From: an uncultured Lachnospiraceae bacterium
GTDB taxonomy: Bacteria > Bacillota > Clostridia > Lachnospirales > Lachnospiraceae
DNA: 64,000 nt
Assembly (NCBI GenBank): GCA_947626395.1
Contig: CANQRU010000008.1
Location: 24,296-88,295 of the forward strand
Direction of reading: 5' to 3'
The notes under the pieces: generated by a model
Told to the model about the DNA's origin: nothing
Database searches by the model: none
What the model saw: the letters and a program-made list of their open reading frames with translations, nothing else
Position numbers and translations under genes: made by a program
In this document: positions 16,506 to 25,003 of the stretch, one piece after another
How positions within the stretch are numbered: position 1 is the stretch's first letter
Layout: each line of letters begins with the position of its first letter

Positions 16506-16730
16506 ATGAAATATGATCTGGCGGATTATTTTATCAGCAGGTCATCGGAGGGCGCAGCGGCTCTGTCCATTAGGACCAATATGTTTGCCTATGACTGTCA
16601 GGTATCCAAAATGGCAAAGGACGCAGGATATATGTCTATGCTTTATACGGATGCTGATTATACTGCGTCGAATGCCTGTTATGAGAAGATCGGCTATGTT
16701 CTCAGAGGAAAATTGTGTACAATAGGATAA
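16506..16730 (+). pseudogene. GNAT acetyltransferase, N-terminally truncated
   Basis: The frame codes only for the C-terminal part of a GNAT enzyme: a remnant of the acetyl-CoA region (KMAKDAGYMSMLYTD) and the closing ASNACYEKIGYVLRGK motif. The first 80-100 residues of the family are missing, and there is no ribosome binding site. A 33-bp piece of this gene (16567-16599) is duplicated imperfectly at 16874-16906, showing further local rearrangement. Confidence 0.65.
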
Positions 16731-16926
16731 TTAGTCTATTCTATTCGGCGAAACATCGGATTTAACGATACTGATTTTTGTAAAATCGCAAAATCGGGCG
16801 CCTTAACTTGTCAGGAAAGTCTTTTTAAGAGTCAGGACGATTTGGGAGCAGCCAGGTAGCTGGCAGAAGATATCCATTAAGGTCAATATGTTTGCCTATG
16901 ACTGTCTGAATTAAAAAAATGACTAC

Positions 16927-16955
16927 TTGAAATTTGGACGAATCCCGGCTATAAT
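16927..16955 (+). promoter_or_regulatory. Promoter in front of the twin hairpins / MATE leader
   Basis: TTGAAA and TATAAT are separated by 17 bp. The predicted start is at about 16962, so the RNA would begin almost exactly at the first hairpin (16964). The preceding gap (16731-16926) holds only the duplicated GNAT scrap at 16874. Confidence 0.7.
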
Positions 16956-16963
16956 GATAAAGC

Positions 16964-17018
16964 AACGTGTGGCATTTCAACTGCGTAAATCCGGTTGAAG
17001 GCCACACGTTTATTTTTG
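16964..17018 (+). ncRNA. Structured leader element, copy 1, terminator-like
   Basis: The outer stem AACGTGTGGC / GCCACACGTT and inner stem TTCAAC / GTTGAA present a 12-base loop containing CGTAAATCC; a U-rich tail (TTTATTTTT) follows. The structure would be a strong terminator. A second copy with compensatory stem changes follows at 17069. No known riboswitch class was recognised. It could be an attenuator, riboswitch or small RNA. Confidence 0.6.
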
Positions 17019-17068
17019 CGCATTCCTCCCGGAAAGAGCAGACCGGAGGATATGCCAGAACACAATTA

Positions 17069-17120
17069 GCGCGTGGCCGTCGGCGTAAATCCAGCTGATA
17101 ACCGCGTGCTTATTATTTTT
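17069..17120 (+). ncRNA. Structured leader element, copy 2, before MATE gene
   Basis: The stem AGCGCGTGG / CCGCGTGCT (with two wobbles), inner TCGG / CTGA and a loop again carrying CGTAAATCC are followed by TATTATTTTT. It ends 19 bp before the MATE start and would control read-through or ribosome access. Compared with copy 1, at least two base pairs change on both sides (A-T to G-C, T-A to C-G), which supports selection on RNA structure. Confidence 0.6.
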
Positions 17121-17138
17121 GGAAAGGAAGTCATTTTC

Positions 17139-18536
17139 ATGGAAGAACAGACAAATCAGTTTCTCGGGGAGGAGCGTATCAGCGGACTGATGCGGAAATA
17201 CGCGATTCCCTGCATCATTTCGCTGCTGGTGGGCGCCCTCTACAATATTGTGGACCAGATCTTTATCGCCAACGCCTCGTACCTCGGCTCCTATGGAAAC
17301 GCGGCAAATACGGTCGTTTTCCCGCTGACAGTCATCGCGCTGGCGGTCGCGGTCATGATCGGCGACGGCTGCTGCGCGCTCGTGAGTCTCAGCCTCGGCA
17401 TGAAGCGGCCGGAGACCGCCCGAAAGAGCGTCGGCAATTCGGTCGTCATGGTGATCGTCTGCGGCCTGGCGCTCTGCGCGGTGTATCTGATCTTTGGCAG
17501 TCCGATCATTTCCATGTTCGGCGGGACCGTCAATGAGGAAACGTTCCGGTATTCGAAGGAGTATTTCTTTTACATCACGCTGGGAATTCCATTCTATATG
17601 TTCGGGCAGGCGCTGAATCCCATCATCCGGGCCGACGGGAGCCCCCGCTTCGCGATGGCGTCCACGCTGGCCGGCGCGGTGATCAATATCATTCTCGACC
17701 CGGTCTTTATCTTCGTCTTCCGGTGGGGGATGATGGGCGCCGCCGTGGCGACCGTTCTGGGCCAGCTCGTAACCGCGGCGCTGGCGGTCTGGTACATCGT
17801 GCATATGAAACTGGTGAAGCCAGCGAAGCCGGATTTTCGGCTGGACGGCCGCGTCTGCCGGAAGACGCTCGTGCTTGGCATGACCAGCTTTCTGTCGCAG
17901 ATCTCCCTGGTCGCTTCGATGGCCGCGGTCAACAATATGATCCGGAAATACGGCGCGCTCGACCCGGTGTTTGAGCAGGAGCAGTACGCCCAGATCCCGA
18001 TGGCGGTGGTCGGCATTGTGATGAAATTCTTCCAGATCGTCATCTCCATTGTCGTCGGCATGGCTGCCGGGTGCATTCCCATTGTCGGCTTTAATATGGG
18101 CGCCGGGAAGAAGAACCGTGTCCGGGAACTTTTTACCAGACTGCTGACGGCGGAGGCGGCGGTCGGAGCCGCGGCGCTTCTCATCGTGGAGCTGCTCCCG
18201 CGGCAGCTGATTCGTATCTTCGGCGCGGCGAATGAAAGCGTTTATTATACGGATTTTGCGGTCAGGGCGTTCCGCGTCTATCTGTGCATGGTGATCTTTG
18301 CCTGCATCAATAAGGCCTGCTTTATCTTCCTGCAGGCGATGGGCAAGGCGGCGGCATCCACTGCGCTGTCCATGATCAGGGAGATCGTCTTCGGCGTCGG
18401 GTTCGCACTGTTGCTGCCGGTCTTTTTCGGGCTTGACGGCGTTCTGTATTCGATGCCGCTTTCCGATGCGCTGACGTTTGTGATTGCCGTCTGGCTGATC
18501 GTGAGGACGTATAAGGAATTAAGCCGGGAGAATTAG
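17139..18536 (+). CDS. MATE-family multidrug/cation efflux transporter
   Basis: 465 residues, 12 predicted membrane helices, the usual MATE/NorM-DinF length. The N-terminus (FLGEERISGLMRKYAIPCIISLLVGALYNIVDQIFIAN) is typical of the clostridial MATE group with the P-x5-LVGALYNIVDQ pattern. The ATG at 17139 with GGAAAGGA upstream is preferred; the track start (17073) lies inside the leader hairpin. Expected to export cationic compounds using Na+ or H+; substrate unknown. Likely regulated through the twin leader structures. Confidence 0.92.
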   Translation: MEEQTNQFLGEERISGLMRKYAIPCIISLLVGALYNIVDQIFIANASYLGSYGNAANTVVFPLTVIALAVAVMIGDGCCALVSLSLGMKRPETARKSVGNSVVMVIVCGLALCAVYLIFGSPIISMFGGTVNEETFRYSKEYFFYITLGIPFYMFGQALNPIIRADGSPRFAMASTLAGAVINIILDPVFIFVFRWGMMGAAVATVLGQLVTAALAVWYIVHMKLVKPAKPDFRLDGRVCRKTLVLGMTSFLSQISLVASMAAVNNMIRKYGALDPVFEQEQYAQIPMAVVGIVMKFFQIVISIVVGMAAGCIPIVGFNMGAGKKNRVRELFTRLLTAEAAVGAAALLIVELLPRQLIRIFGAANESVYYTDFAVRAFRVYLCMVIFACINKACFIFLQAMGKAAASTALSMIREIVFGVGFALLLPVFFGLDGVLYSMPLSDALTFVIAVWLIVRTYKELSREN

Positions 18537-18542
18537 CGCCGC

Positions 18543-18668
18543 CGTACAGGCAGGCGCTGGCATACAAGCGGACGCCGCCGAACAAGCGGATGCTGCCGAA
18601 CAAGTGGATGCCGCCGAACAAGCGGATGTTGACGAACAAGCGGATGCCGCCGCTCAGGCAGACGCCGC
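18543..18668 (+). repeat. 18-bp minisatellite, seven units
   Basis: Seven 18-bp units with core CGAACAAGCGGATGCCGC follow the MATE stop codon by 6 bp. In one frame they spell an ADAAEQ-like hexapeptide repeat, but that frame has a stop upstream and no start before the array. It is therefore read as non-coding, or as the relic of a repeat protein. It also produces long spurious minus-strand ORFs. Confidence 0.8.
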
Positions 18669-18743
18669 CATGCAGGCGACGCAGGTGTCCCTGCTGAAAA
18701 TACGGAAAAACAGAAAAGGAAGCTCCCGCGCGCAAACAGGATA

Positions 18744-18772
18744 TTTACATCGCCGCCTCCGTAGACTATAAT
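18744..18772 (+). promoter_or_regulatory. Promoter for the cstA-like gene
   Basis: TTTACA and TATAAT are separated by 17 bp and lie 43 bp before the start codon, just after the minisatellite. Confidence 0.65.
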
Positions 18773-18815
18773 GTAAAAATAGATATTATGTTTACCGGGA
18801 AGAGGAGTGATATAT

Positions 18816-20243
18816 ATGGTTACATTTTGCATCGGACTGGCAATCCTTATAATCGGAGGCGCGCTGTACGGAAAAGTGTGCGAGAAGGTTTTCGGGCCGG
18901 ACGACCGCGAAACTCCGGCGGTGCGTTTAAATGACGGAATCGATTATGTACCTATGAAGAAATGGAAGAATTCGCTGATCCAGCTTCTGAATATTGCCGG
19001 AACGGGACCTATCTTTGGGCCGATCCAGGGGATCCTCTTCGGTCCGGTTGCATTTCTTACGATACCGGTCGGCTGTGTCATCGGAGGAGCGTTTCACGAT
19101 TATATGTGCGGCATGATCTCTGTGCGCAGCGACGGTACGCAGATGCCGGTTCTGATACGAAAGTATCTGGGCAGATATGTATATCCGGCTTACAATGTAT
19201 TTGTATGCCTGCTTCTGCTTCTTCTCGGTACGGTGTTCATCTATACGCCGGGCGATCTGTTCATAACGCAGATTCTGGGCGCGAATAACAGCGCCGCGAA
19301 TCCTGTGGTGTGGCTCGTATACGGAGCGATCTTTGCGTATTATGTGATTGCGACGATGTTCCCGATCGATAAGATCATTGGCAAGATCTATCCGATTTTC
19401 GGGATGCTGCTTATTCTGTCGGCAGTCGGCGTGTTCGCCGGTCTCCTTGTGAAAGGCTATCCGCTTGACGAAATATGGACGACCGGCGTTGTCGGCGTTC
19501 ATCCGCAGGGGCTTCATTTTATCCCGGTGTTTTTTGTGACGGTCGCCTGCGGGATCGTGTCCGGGTTTCATTCCACACAGGCTACGCTTATTTCCCGTAC
19601 GATGGGGAGCGAGAAGGAAGGCCGCATGACGTTTTACAATATGATGATTGCCGAGGGATTCATCGCGATGATATGGGCGGCAGCGACGATGGGAGTTATG
19701 AAGCTTGGACTGGCCTCCGCCGAGACAAGTACCACGAATGTTGTCGGTATTATCGCTAAGAATCTGCTGGGTAATGTGGGCGGAATCATAGCGATAACGG
19801 GGATCATCATTCTTCCGATCACATCCGGCGATACGGCGCTTCGTTCGCTTCGGCTTATCATCGCGGACGCGGCGAAGATCGATCAGTCCAGAAAGACAAG
19901 CCGGCTCGGAGTTTCGCTCGCGATATTCGCGGTTGTAGCGGCAGTGCTTGTATTCGCGAAGATCAACGAGGGCGGATTTAATGTACTCTGGCGGTATTTC
20001 GCGTGGGCGAATCAGACGATCGCGGTGTTCGCGTTCGCGATGATCACGGTTTATATGATGCGGAATAAACAGCCGTTTATTATGGCGCTGGCGCCGGGGA
20101 TGTTTTATATGTTCGTGATATCAAGTTTTATCCTGAACGCGGCGATCGGATTTCGCCTGCCCTGGCCGGCCAGTTACGCGGTAGCGGGGATCCTTACGGT
20201 TGGCTATGGCGCGGCCCTGGTGCGCCGGGGCAGGAAGAAATAA
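18816..20243 (+). CDS. cstA: CstA-family carbon starvation / pyruvate-peptide carrier
   Basis: 475 residues and about 13 membrane helices; shorter than E. coli CstA (about 700) but usual for the clostridial branch. The NIAGTGPIFGPIQGILFGPVAFL motif region and HSTQATLISRTM are characteristic. Family members import pyruvate or small peptides with protons during carbon limitation. AGAGGAG supports the ATG at 18816 over the track start at 18807. It converges on hydF with only 7 bp between stop codons. Confidence 0.9.
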   Translation: MVTFCIGLAILIIGGALYGKVCEKVFGPDDRETPAVRLNDGIDYVPMKKWKNSLIQLLNIAGTGPIFGPIQGILFGPVAFLTIPVGCVIGGAFHDYMCGMISVRSDGTQMPVLIRKYLGRYVYPAYNVFVCLLLLLLGTVFIYTPGDLFITQILGANNSAANPVVWLVYGAIFAYYVIATMFPIDKIIGKIYPIFGMLLILSAVGVFAGLLVKGYPLDEIWTTGVVGVHPQGLHFIPVFFVTVACGIVSGFHSTQATLISRTMGSEKEGRMTFYNMMIAEGFIAMIWAAATMGVMKLGLASAETSTTNVVGIIAKNLLGNVGGIIAITGIIILPITSGDTALRSLRLIIADAAKIDQSRKTSRLGVSLAIFAVVAAVLVFAKINEGGFNVLWRYFAWANQTIAVFAFAMITVYMMRNKQPFIMALAPGMFYMFVISSFILNAAIGFRLPWPASYAVAGILTVGYGAALVRRGRKK

Positions 20244-20250
20244 CTGCATA

Positions 20251-21606
20251 TTATTTATTTTCCAGCACCGCCAGAATATCCGGGAACGCCTGCAGGCTGC
20301 GCTCCAGGATGCCGTTCATGCAGGCGATGGCGATGCCGTAGTTGACGATGGGGACGCCGGACTGGACGGCGCGGCTGATACGGTGCTTCATTTCCTTTTC
20401 GTTCAGCATGCAGCCGCCGCAGTGGATCACCAGTGTGTAGGCGGACAGATCCTCCGGAAATTCGGTGCCGGAAGTAAAGGTATAGACCGGTTTTGCGCCG
20501 CTGTACGCCTCGATCCAGTGGGGCAGCTTGACGGTTCCGATGTCATTGCACTGGCGGTGGTGGGTGCAGCCCTCGCTGATCAGGACTTTGTCGCCGTCCT
20601 TTAAGCGGGCCAGCTGGGCGGCGCCTTCGACCAGCCGCGGCAAGCTGCCCTTGTAGCGGGCGAACAGGATGGAAAATGAGGTGAGCAGCACGTCGCCGGG
20701 CGTGGCCGCGGCCACTTTCCTGAATGCCTGGGAGTCGGTGACGACCAGCCTCGGCTTTCGGGATAGGTCCGCCAGCGTCTGCTTCAGTTCTTCGGGCTGG
20801 CAGGTGATGAACGTGCAGTGGATATCCAGGATTTCCCGCATGGTCTGCTGCTGAGGCAGGATCAGGCGGCCCTTGGGCGCGGCTTCGTCCACCGGAACCA
20901 CCAGGACGACGATGTCACCGGGGGCCAGAAGATCCGCCAGGATCGACTTGTCTTTCGCGGCGGCCGGCGCGAAGGCGCCGATCTTTTCTTTCAGTTCATG
21001 AATGCCCTCGCGGGTGGCGGCGCTGACGAAGAGTTCGTTGTCTTTGAGCTGCGCCGGGTTATGCTCCGGATGCGTATCTGTATTTTTATGCGGGTATAGC
21101 GCCGGAGTTTCGCTGTTCGTATTTCCAGGCGAACATGGCGCCAGAGATTCACCGTTCGTATTTCCATGTGAGCATGGCGCTGGCGACACATTGCCTGCAG
21201 TTCTGTCTCCCAGCAGATCCGCCTTATTGTAAGCAACCAGATACGGCAGTTTCTTTTCCTCGAATAACGAGATCAGTTCTTCATCTGCTTCCGTTCGGCC
21301 CCGCGTGGAATCGACCACCAGCACGGCGATGTCCGTCTGGGCCAGAATCTGCCGGGCTTTCTTAACCCGCTGCGCGCCCAGTTCCCCTTCGTCGTCCAGC
21401 CCGGGCGTGTCGATGATCACGACCGGGCCCAGCGGAAGCAGTTCCATGGCTTTCTTCACCGGATCGGTGGTAGTGCCCTTTATATCAGAAACGACGGCCA
21501 GATCCTGGCCGGTGACCGCGTTGACCAGGCTTGATTTGCCGGCGTTGCGGACGCCGAAGAAGCCGATGTGCAGGCGTTCGGCGGATACGGTTTCGTTAAG
21601 TCCCAT
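20251..21606 (-). CDS. hydF: [FeFe]-hydrogenase H-cluster maturation GTPase HydF
   Basis: 451 residues. The N-terminal TrmE/Era-like GTPase has GVRNAGKSS (G1), DTPG (G3) and NKAD (G4); the C-terminal scaffold carries the iron-sulfur ligands in EGCTHHRQC and HCGGCMLN. HydF assembles the [2Fe] subcluster and delivers it to HydA; hydE, hydG and hydA are not in this window. Anomaly: between the GTPase G4 motif and the FVSA motif there is an extra low-complexity segment of about 45 residues made of three 13-residue repeats, encoded by the 39-bp repeat family. Downstream of the TM1266 gene in one operon (15-bp gap). Confidence 0.94.
   Translation of the reverse strand: MGLNETVSAERLHIGFFGVRNAGKSSLVNAVTGQDLAVVSDIKGTTTDPVKKAMELLPLGPVVIIDTPGLDDEGELGAQRVKKARQILAQTDIAVLVVDSTRGRTEADEELISLFEEKKLPYLVAYNKADLLGDRTAGNVSPAPCSHGNTNGESLAPCSPGNTNSETPALYPHKNTDTHPEHNPAQLKDNELFVSAATREGIHELKEKIGAFAPAAAKDKSILADLLAPGDIVVLVVPVDEAAPKGRLILPQQQTMREILDIHCTFITCQPEELKQTLADLSRKPRLVVTDSQAFRKVAAATPGDVLLTSFSILFARYKGSLPRLVEGAAQLARLKDGDKVLISEGCTHHRQCNDIGTVKLPHWIEAYSGAKPVYTFTSGTEFPEDLSAYTLVIHCGGCMLNEKEMKHRISRAVQSGVPIVNYGIAIACMNGILERSLQAFPDILAVLENK
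21081..21197 (-). repeat. Three in-frame 39-bp repeats inside hydF
   Basis: Three units of exactly 39 bp begin TATTT(T/C)(T/C)A on the plus strand and carry a GCGCCGG-like core. They match the intergenic units at 6859-6936. On the coding (minus) strand they give tandem 13-residue blocks such as ESLAPCSPGNTNS. They sit in a surface loop of the GTPase domain, so the protein probably tolerates them. Confidence 0.8.
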
Positions 21607-21621
21607 AGATAATTTCCCCCC

Positions 21622-21879
21622 TCAGTCGTCGTCCTTTATTTCAGAAAATGCGGTCTTTACGCTGACGCCGTCCAGATTGCCGATCTTGCCTGCCAGCGCG
21701 GAGATCGTGTCCTGGGGCGCGTCGATGGCGATGCTGATGATATTGATGTTCCGCTGCCGGTAAGGAATGCCCATACGGCCGATGATGTACCCGCCGTAAT
21801 CGTGCAGGATGTGGTTCAGCTTCTCCACGGTGTCGCCGCTTTTGACGATGATGCTCATGACTGCGACTCGTGTTTTCAT
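21622..21879 (-). CDS. TM1266-family iron-only hydrogenase system regulator
   Basis: 85 residues, ACT-like ferredoxin fold. The sequence KTRVAVMSIIVK, YGGYIIGRMGIPYR and INIISIAIDAP matches TIGR03959 (NikR C-terminal-like), which accompanies HydEFG in anaerobes. Its role is presumed regulatory, but no DNA-binding domain is present. It is the first gene of the hydF operon, transcribed from the promoter at 22157-22185 through a leader containing a terminator. Confidence 0.88.
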   Translation of the reverse strand: MKTRVAVMSIIVKSGDTVEKLNHILHDYGGYIIGRMGIPYRQRNINIISIAIDAPQDTISALAGKIGNLDGVSVKTAFSEIKDDD

Positions 21880-22009
21880 AACAGGTTCCTCCTTATATTG
21901 TGATCGGTTGCCGTTTTCGGGCGGAAGACGGGGAAACGACCCGCCTTGCGGCTGTTTTCGCTCACGGCGTTGTCTGCCGCAGGCGCATTTTTATGGGCCG
22001 TTATGAGTC

Positions 22010-22150
22010 AAAAAAGCCGCACCCGAACCGGTACGGCTGAAAAGACGGAATAACATGAACAGAAAAATGCAGGGCAGAACCCTCGCAGCTTTCGCTTCAT
22101 GAATGATGCCGTACCTTTCACGCAGACGCAGCGTCTTTGTGTCAGGCAAC
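22010..22150 (-). ncRNA. Attenuator-like 5' leader of the TM1266-hydF operon
   Basis: Transcripts from the minus-strand promoter would run about 140 bases and end at an intrinsic terminator: stem AGCCG.ACC / GGT.CGGCT (22015-22038) followed by six T. This lies 130 bp before the TM1266 start. Inside the leader there are a short AGACG/CGTCT hairpin and a GCGAAAGC tetraloop hairpin. It fits no riboswitch class I recognise. The remainder (21880-22009) shows no gene; a 64-codon minus frame through the leader lacks a ribosome binding site. Confidence 0.5.
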
Positions 22151-22156
22151 ATGGTT

Positions 22157-22185
22157 ATTATACATCGTTTTATCGGTAAACGCAA
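22157..22185 (-). promoter_or_regulatory. Promoter of the TM1266-hydF operon
   Basis: On the minus strand, TTGCGT and TATAAT are separated by 17 bp. It is divergent from the hybrid kinase promoter at 22229, with 43 bp between the two -35 regions. Confidence 0.65.
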
Positions 22186-22228
22186 CTCTTCTTTGAATGG
22201 AGAAACTGCCCGAAAAAGGCAATAATAT

Positions 22229-22257
22229 TTGACAAGTGTTCAAAAGATTTGTATAGT
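22229..22257 (+). promoter_or_regulatory. Promoter for the hybrid kinase at 22406
   Basis: A perfect TTGACA and TATAGT are separated by 17 bp. It leaves a leader of about 140 bases in which no conserved structure was recognised. Confidence 0.75.
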
Positions 22258-22405
22258 ACTTTTATGGAGACCAGTCTGGAACAGGAATGTTAATACATGT
22301 AAGAAAGAACGCTTATTTGGGGAAGCAGCCGAAAGGCCGGGCCGGCCGGCCGCTTCTCAAAACATATGCTGTACATGGGAGACTATCGGAAGGAGAACGG
22401 ATCGC

Positions 22406-25003
22406 ATGGGCAATGATTTAACACAGGATAATTATGCGAAAAAGGATCGGAGCCTGACGGCCACGGGAATCGTGATCGTCGTTATCGCTGTATTGCTGGT
22501 TTCCGCGTTCCTCAGTATTAACTCGGTACTCCGTCAGCGGTCCTTAAGCCGCGTGGAGGAAGGCGCCGATACGGTGATCGAGGAAGTCACGTCCAAGCTG
22601 GCGCGGGACAGCCGGATCTTAAACGCCGCTGCCGATATCATTTCCCAGGCGGATAATTTTGATCCGGAAGCGACGAAGGACGTTATGATGACGATCTCTC
22701 CGCTTCTCGAGACGATGCAGGTGCGCGTTCTCATGCCGGACGACACGATCCTGACGCTGGGCGAGTCGGTCGTCAACAAAACCGACGGCACCGGGATTTC
22801 CTTCGCGGAGGAAGCGCCGCTGGGGGAGCATGTGTCAAACCGTCAGACGAGTCTCACGACCGGGAAACCGGTTCTGCGTCACTATGTGCCGATCGTCCAG
22901 AACGGGCAGACCGCGGCGCTGCTTTATGGTCTTACGGAGCTTTCGACGCTGGAGGACAGTCTGAATATTGATAATATTTACAACGCGAGCGCCAGCGTTT
23001 ACATCATCGACACGCGTACCGGAGATTTCATCCTGGATACCTGGCATGATGAGTTAGGCAATATCGCCGACTACGGCGCATCGGACCGCGAGACGAAAGG
23101 AGACACGACCTGGGATGAATACACAGATGATCTGCTTAAGCTGAAATCTGGCTATGTCGTCTTTCGGACGCCTCAGATGGACGATTGGGAATATATGTAT
23201 TACGCGCCGGCCGGCATCAACGAGTGGTCCATCGCCGTATCCGTGCCGGAGAAGGAGGCGTTTGCCAGCGTGTACGCGGTTCAGCGGGTCTGCCTGATCC
23301 TGGGCGTCCTGATGGCGGTCACGATCATTCTGTACTATCTGTGGGTCCGGCATAACGCGATGCAGATCATGAACCGGGCCGTGGAACAGGCGGTGCTGGC
23401 GGAGAAGCTGCAGAAGGCGGAAGCGGCCGACCGGGCCAAGAGCGTATTTCTTTCGAATATGTCCCATGACATCCGCACGCCGATGAACGCGATCATCGGG
23501 TTCACGACGCTGGCGGAGACGAATATTGACAATAAAGAACGGACCCAGGAGTACTTAAAGAAGATTCTCTCCTCCAGCAATCATCTTCTGAGCCTGATCA
23601 ACGATATTCTGGATATGAGCCGGATCGAGAGCGGGAAGCTGAACATCGAGGAGAAGGAATGCAGCATTTCCGACATTTTCAAGGACATGCGCAATATCAT
23701 CCAGCCGCAGATGCAGTCCAAGCAGCTGAATTTCTTCATGGACACGGTGGATGTGGTGGACGAGGATATCTGCTGCGACAAGCTGCATGTGAATCAGGTG
23801 CTTTTAAACCTTCTCTCCAACGCGATCAAGTTCACTCCGGCCGGCGGAACCATCGCCCTGACGATTAAGCAGAAGCCGCGCGCGCCCAAGGGCTACGGCT
23901 CCTACGAGATCCGGGTCAAGGACACCGGCATCGGCATGAGCGATGAGTTTATCCGCCATATCTTTGAGCCCTTTGAGCGGGAGCGTAATACCACGGTCAG
24001 CGGAATTCAGGGCACCGGCCTGGGCATGGCCATCACGAAGAATATCGTAGACACCATGGGCGGCACCATCGAGGTGCAGTCCGAGCAGGGCAAGGGAACC
24101 GAATTCATTATCAATATTGATTTCCGGCTTCAGACAGAGCCGCAGAAGATCGAGATCGTTGAGGAACTTAAGGGCATGCGGGCCCTGGTCGTGGACGACA
24201 GCTTCGATACCTGCGACAGCGTGACGAAGATGCTGACCCAGATTGGCATGCGGTCCGAGTGGGCCATGCACGGCAAGGAGGCGGTACTCCGCGCCAGGCA
24301 GGCCTATGAAATGGGCGACGAATACCATGCCTATATCATCGACTGGTTCCTGCCGGATCTGGGCGGGCTGGAAGTGGTGCGGCAGATCCGTTCCATCGTG
24401 GGCGACAGCGCGCCGATCATCATCGTCACGGCTTATGATTGGACCGCCATCGAGGACGAGGCGCGGGCTGCAGGCGTGACAGCGTTCTGCAACAAGCCGA
24501 TCTTCTTGTCGGAGCTGAGGGAAATCCTGCTTTCCGCCACCTGCAGTTCAGTTTCGATGCAGCAGGAGAAGGAGAGCCTGATCCCGGATCTGTCGGAGCA
24601 GCTGAAGGGTACGCGCCTGCTGCTGGCGGAGGACAATGAACTGAACCGGGAGATCGCCGTGGAACTTCTGTCGGACAGCGGCTTTGTGGTGGATACGGCG
24701 GAAGACGGCACGGTGGCCGTGGAGAAGGTGAAGAATTCCGAGCCGGGGTATTACGGCCTGATCCTGATGGATATCCAGATGCCGAAGATGAACGGCTACG
24801 AGGCCACGAAGGCGATCCGGGCGCTGAACAGCCCGGTTCTGGCCAATATTCCGATCGTCGCCATGACGGCGAACGCGTTCGACGAGGACCGGAAGCAGGC
24901 GCTCGACAGCGGCATGAACGCGCATATCGCCAAGCCGATCGATGTGGAGAAGCTTCTGGAGGTCATTACGAATATTCTGAACCAGAATAAAATTTCGGGT
25001 TGA
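22406..25003 (+). CDS. Hybrid sensor histidine kinase with two receiver domains
   Basis: 865 residues from the ATG at 22406, with AAGGAGAA upstream; the track start at 22229 lies in the promoter. Order: membrane helix (about 18-40), extracytoplasmic dCache-like sensor (about 40-310), second helix (about 315-340), HisKA with SHDIRTPMNAIIG (His about 353), HATPase_c (NLLSNAIKF, GIGMS, GTGLGMAIT), receiver 1 (from about 592; WFLPDLGG holds the phospho-Asp), receiver 2 (from about 737; LMDIQMPKMNG). There is no output domain, so signalling passes to another protein. The TGA stop lies within the -35 box of the T-box promoter. Confidence 0.93.
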   Translation: MGNDLTQDNYAKKDRSLTATGIVIVVIAVLLVSAFLSINSVLRQRSLSRVEEGADTVIEEVTSKLARDSRILNAAADIISQADNFDPEATKDVMMTISPLLETMQVRVLMPDDTILTLGESVVNKTDGTGISFAEEAPLGEHVSNRQTSLTTGKPVLRHYVPIVQNGQTAALLYGLTELSTLEDSLNIDNIYNASASVYIIDTRTGDFILDTWHDELGNIADYGASDRETKGDTTWDEYTDDLLKLKSGYVVFRTPQMDDWEYMYYAPAGINEWSIAVSVPEKEAFASVYAVQRVCLILGVLMAVTIILYYLWVRHNAMQIMNRAVEQAVLAEKLQKAEAADRAKSVFLSNMSHDIRTPMNAIIGFTTLAETNIDNKERTQEYLKKILSSSNHLLSLINDILDMSRIESGKLNIEEKECSISDIFKDMRNIIQPQMQSKQLNFFMDTVDVVDEDICCDKLHVNQVLLNLLSNAIKFTPAGGTIALTIKQKPRAPKGYGSYEIRVKDTGIGMSDEFIRHIFEPFERERNTTVSGIQGTGLGMAITKNIVDTMGGTIEVQSEQGKGTEFIINIDFRLQTEPQKIEIVEELKGMRALVVDDSFDTCDSVTKMLTQIGMRSEWAMHGKEAVLRARQAYEMGDEYHAYIIDWFLPDLGGLEVVRQIRSIVGDSAPIIIVTAYDWTAIEDEARAAGVTAFCNKPIFLSELREILLSATCSSVSMQQEKESLIPDLSEQLKGTRLLLAEDNELNREIAVELLSDSGFVVDTAEDGTVAVEKVKNSEPGYYGLILMDIQMPKMNGYEATKAIRALNSPVLANIPIVAMTANAFDEDRKQALDSGMNAHIAKPIDVEKLLEVITNILNQNKISG

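Noticed and set aside
21991-22185. 64-residue minus-strand protein in the hydF leader
   Set aside because: No ribosome binding site, the frame passes through the terminator hairpin, and the region is better explained as an untranslated leader.
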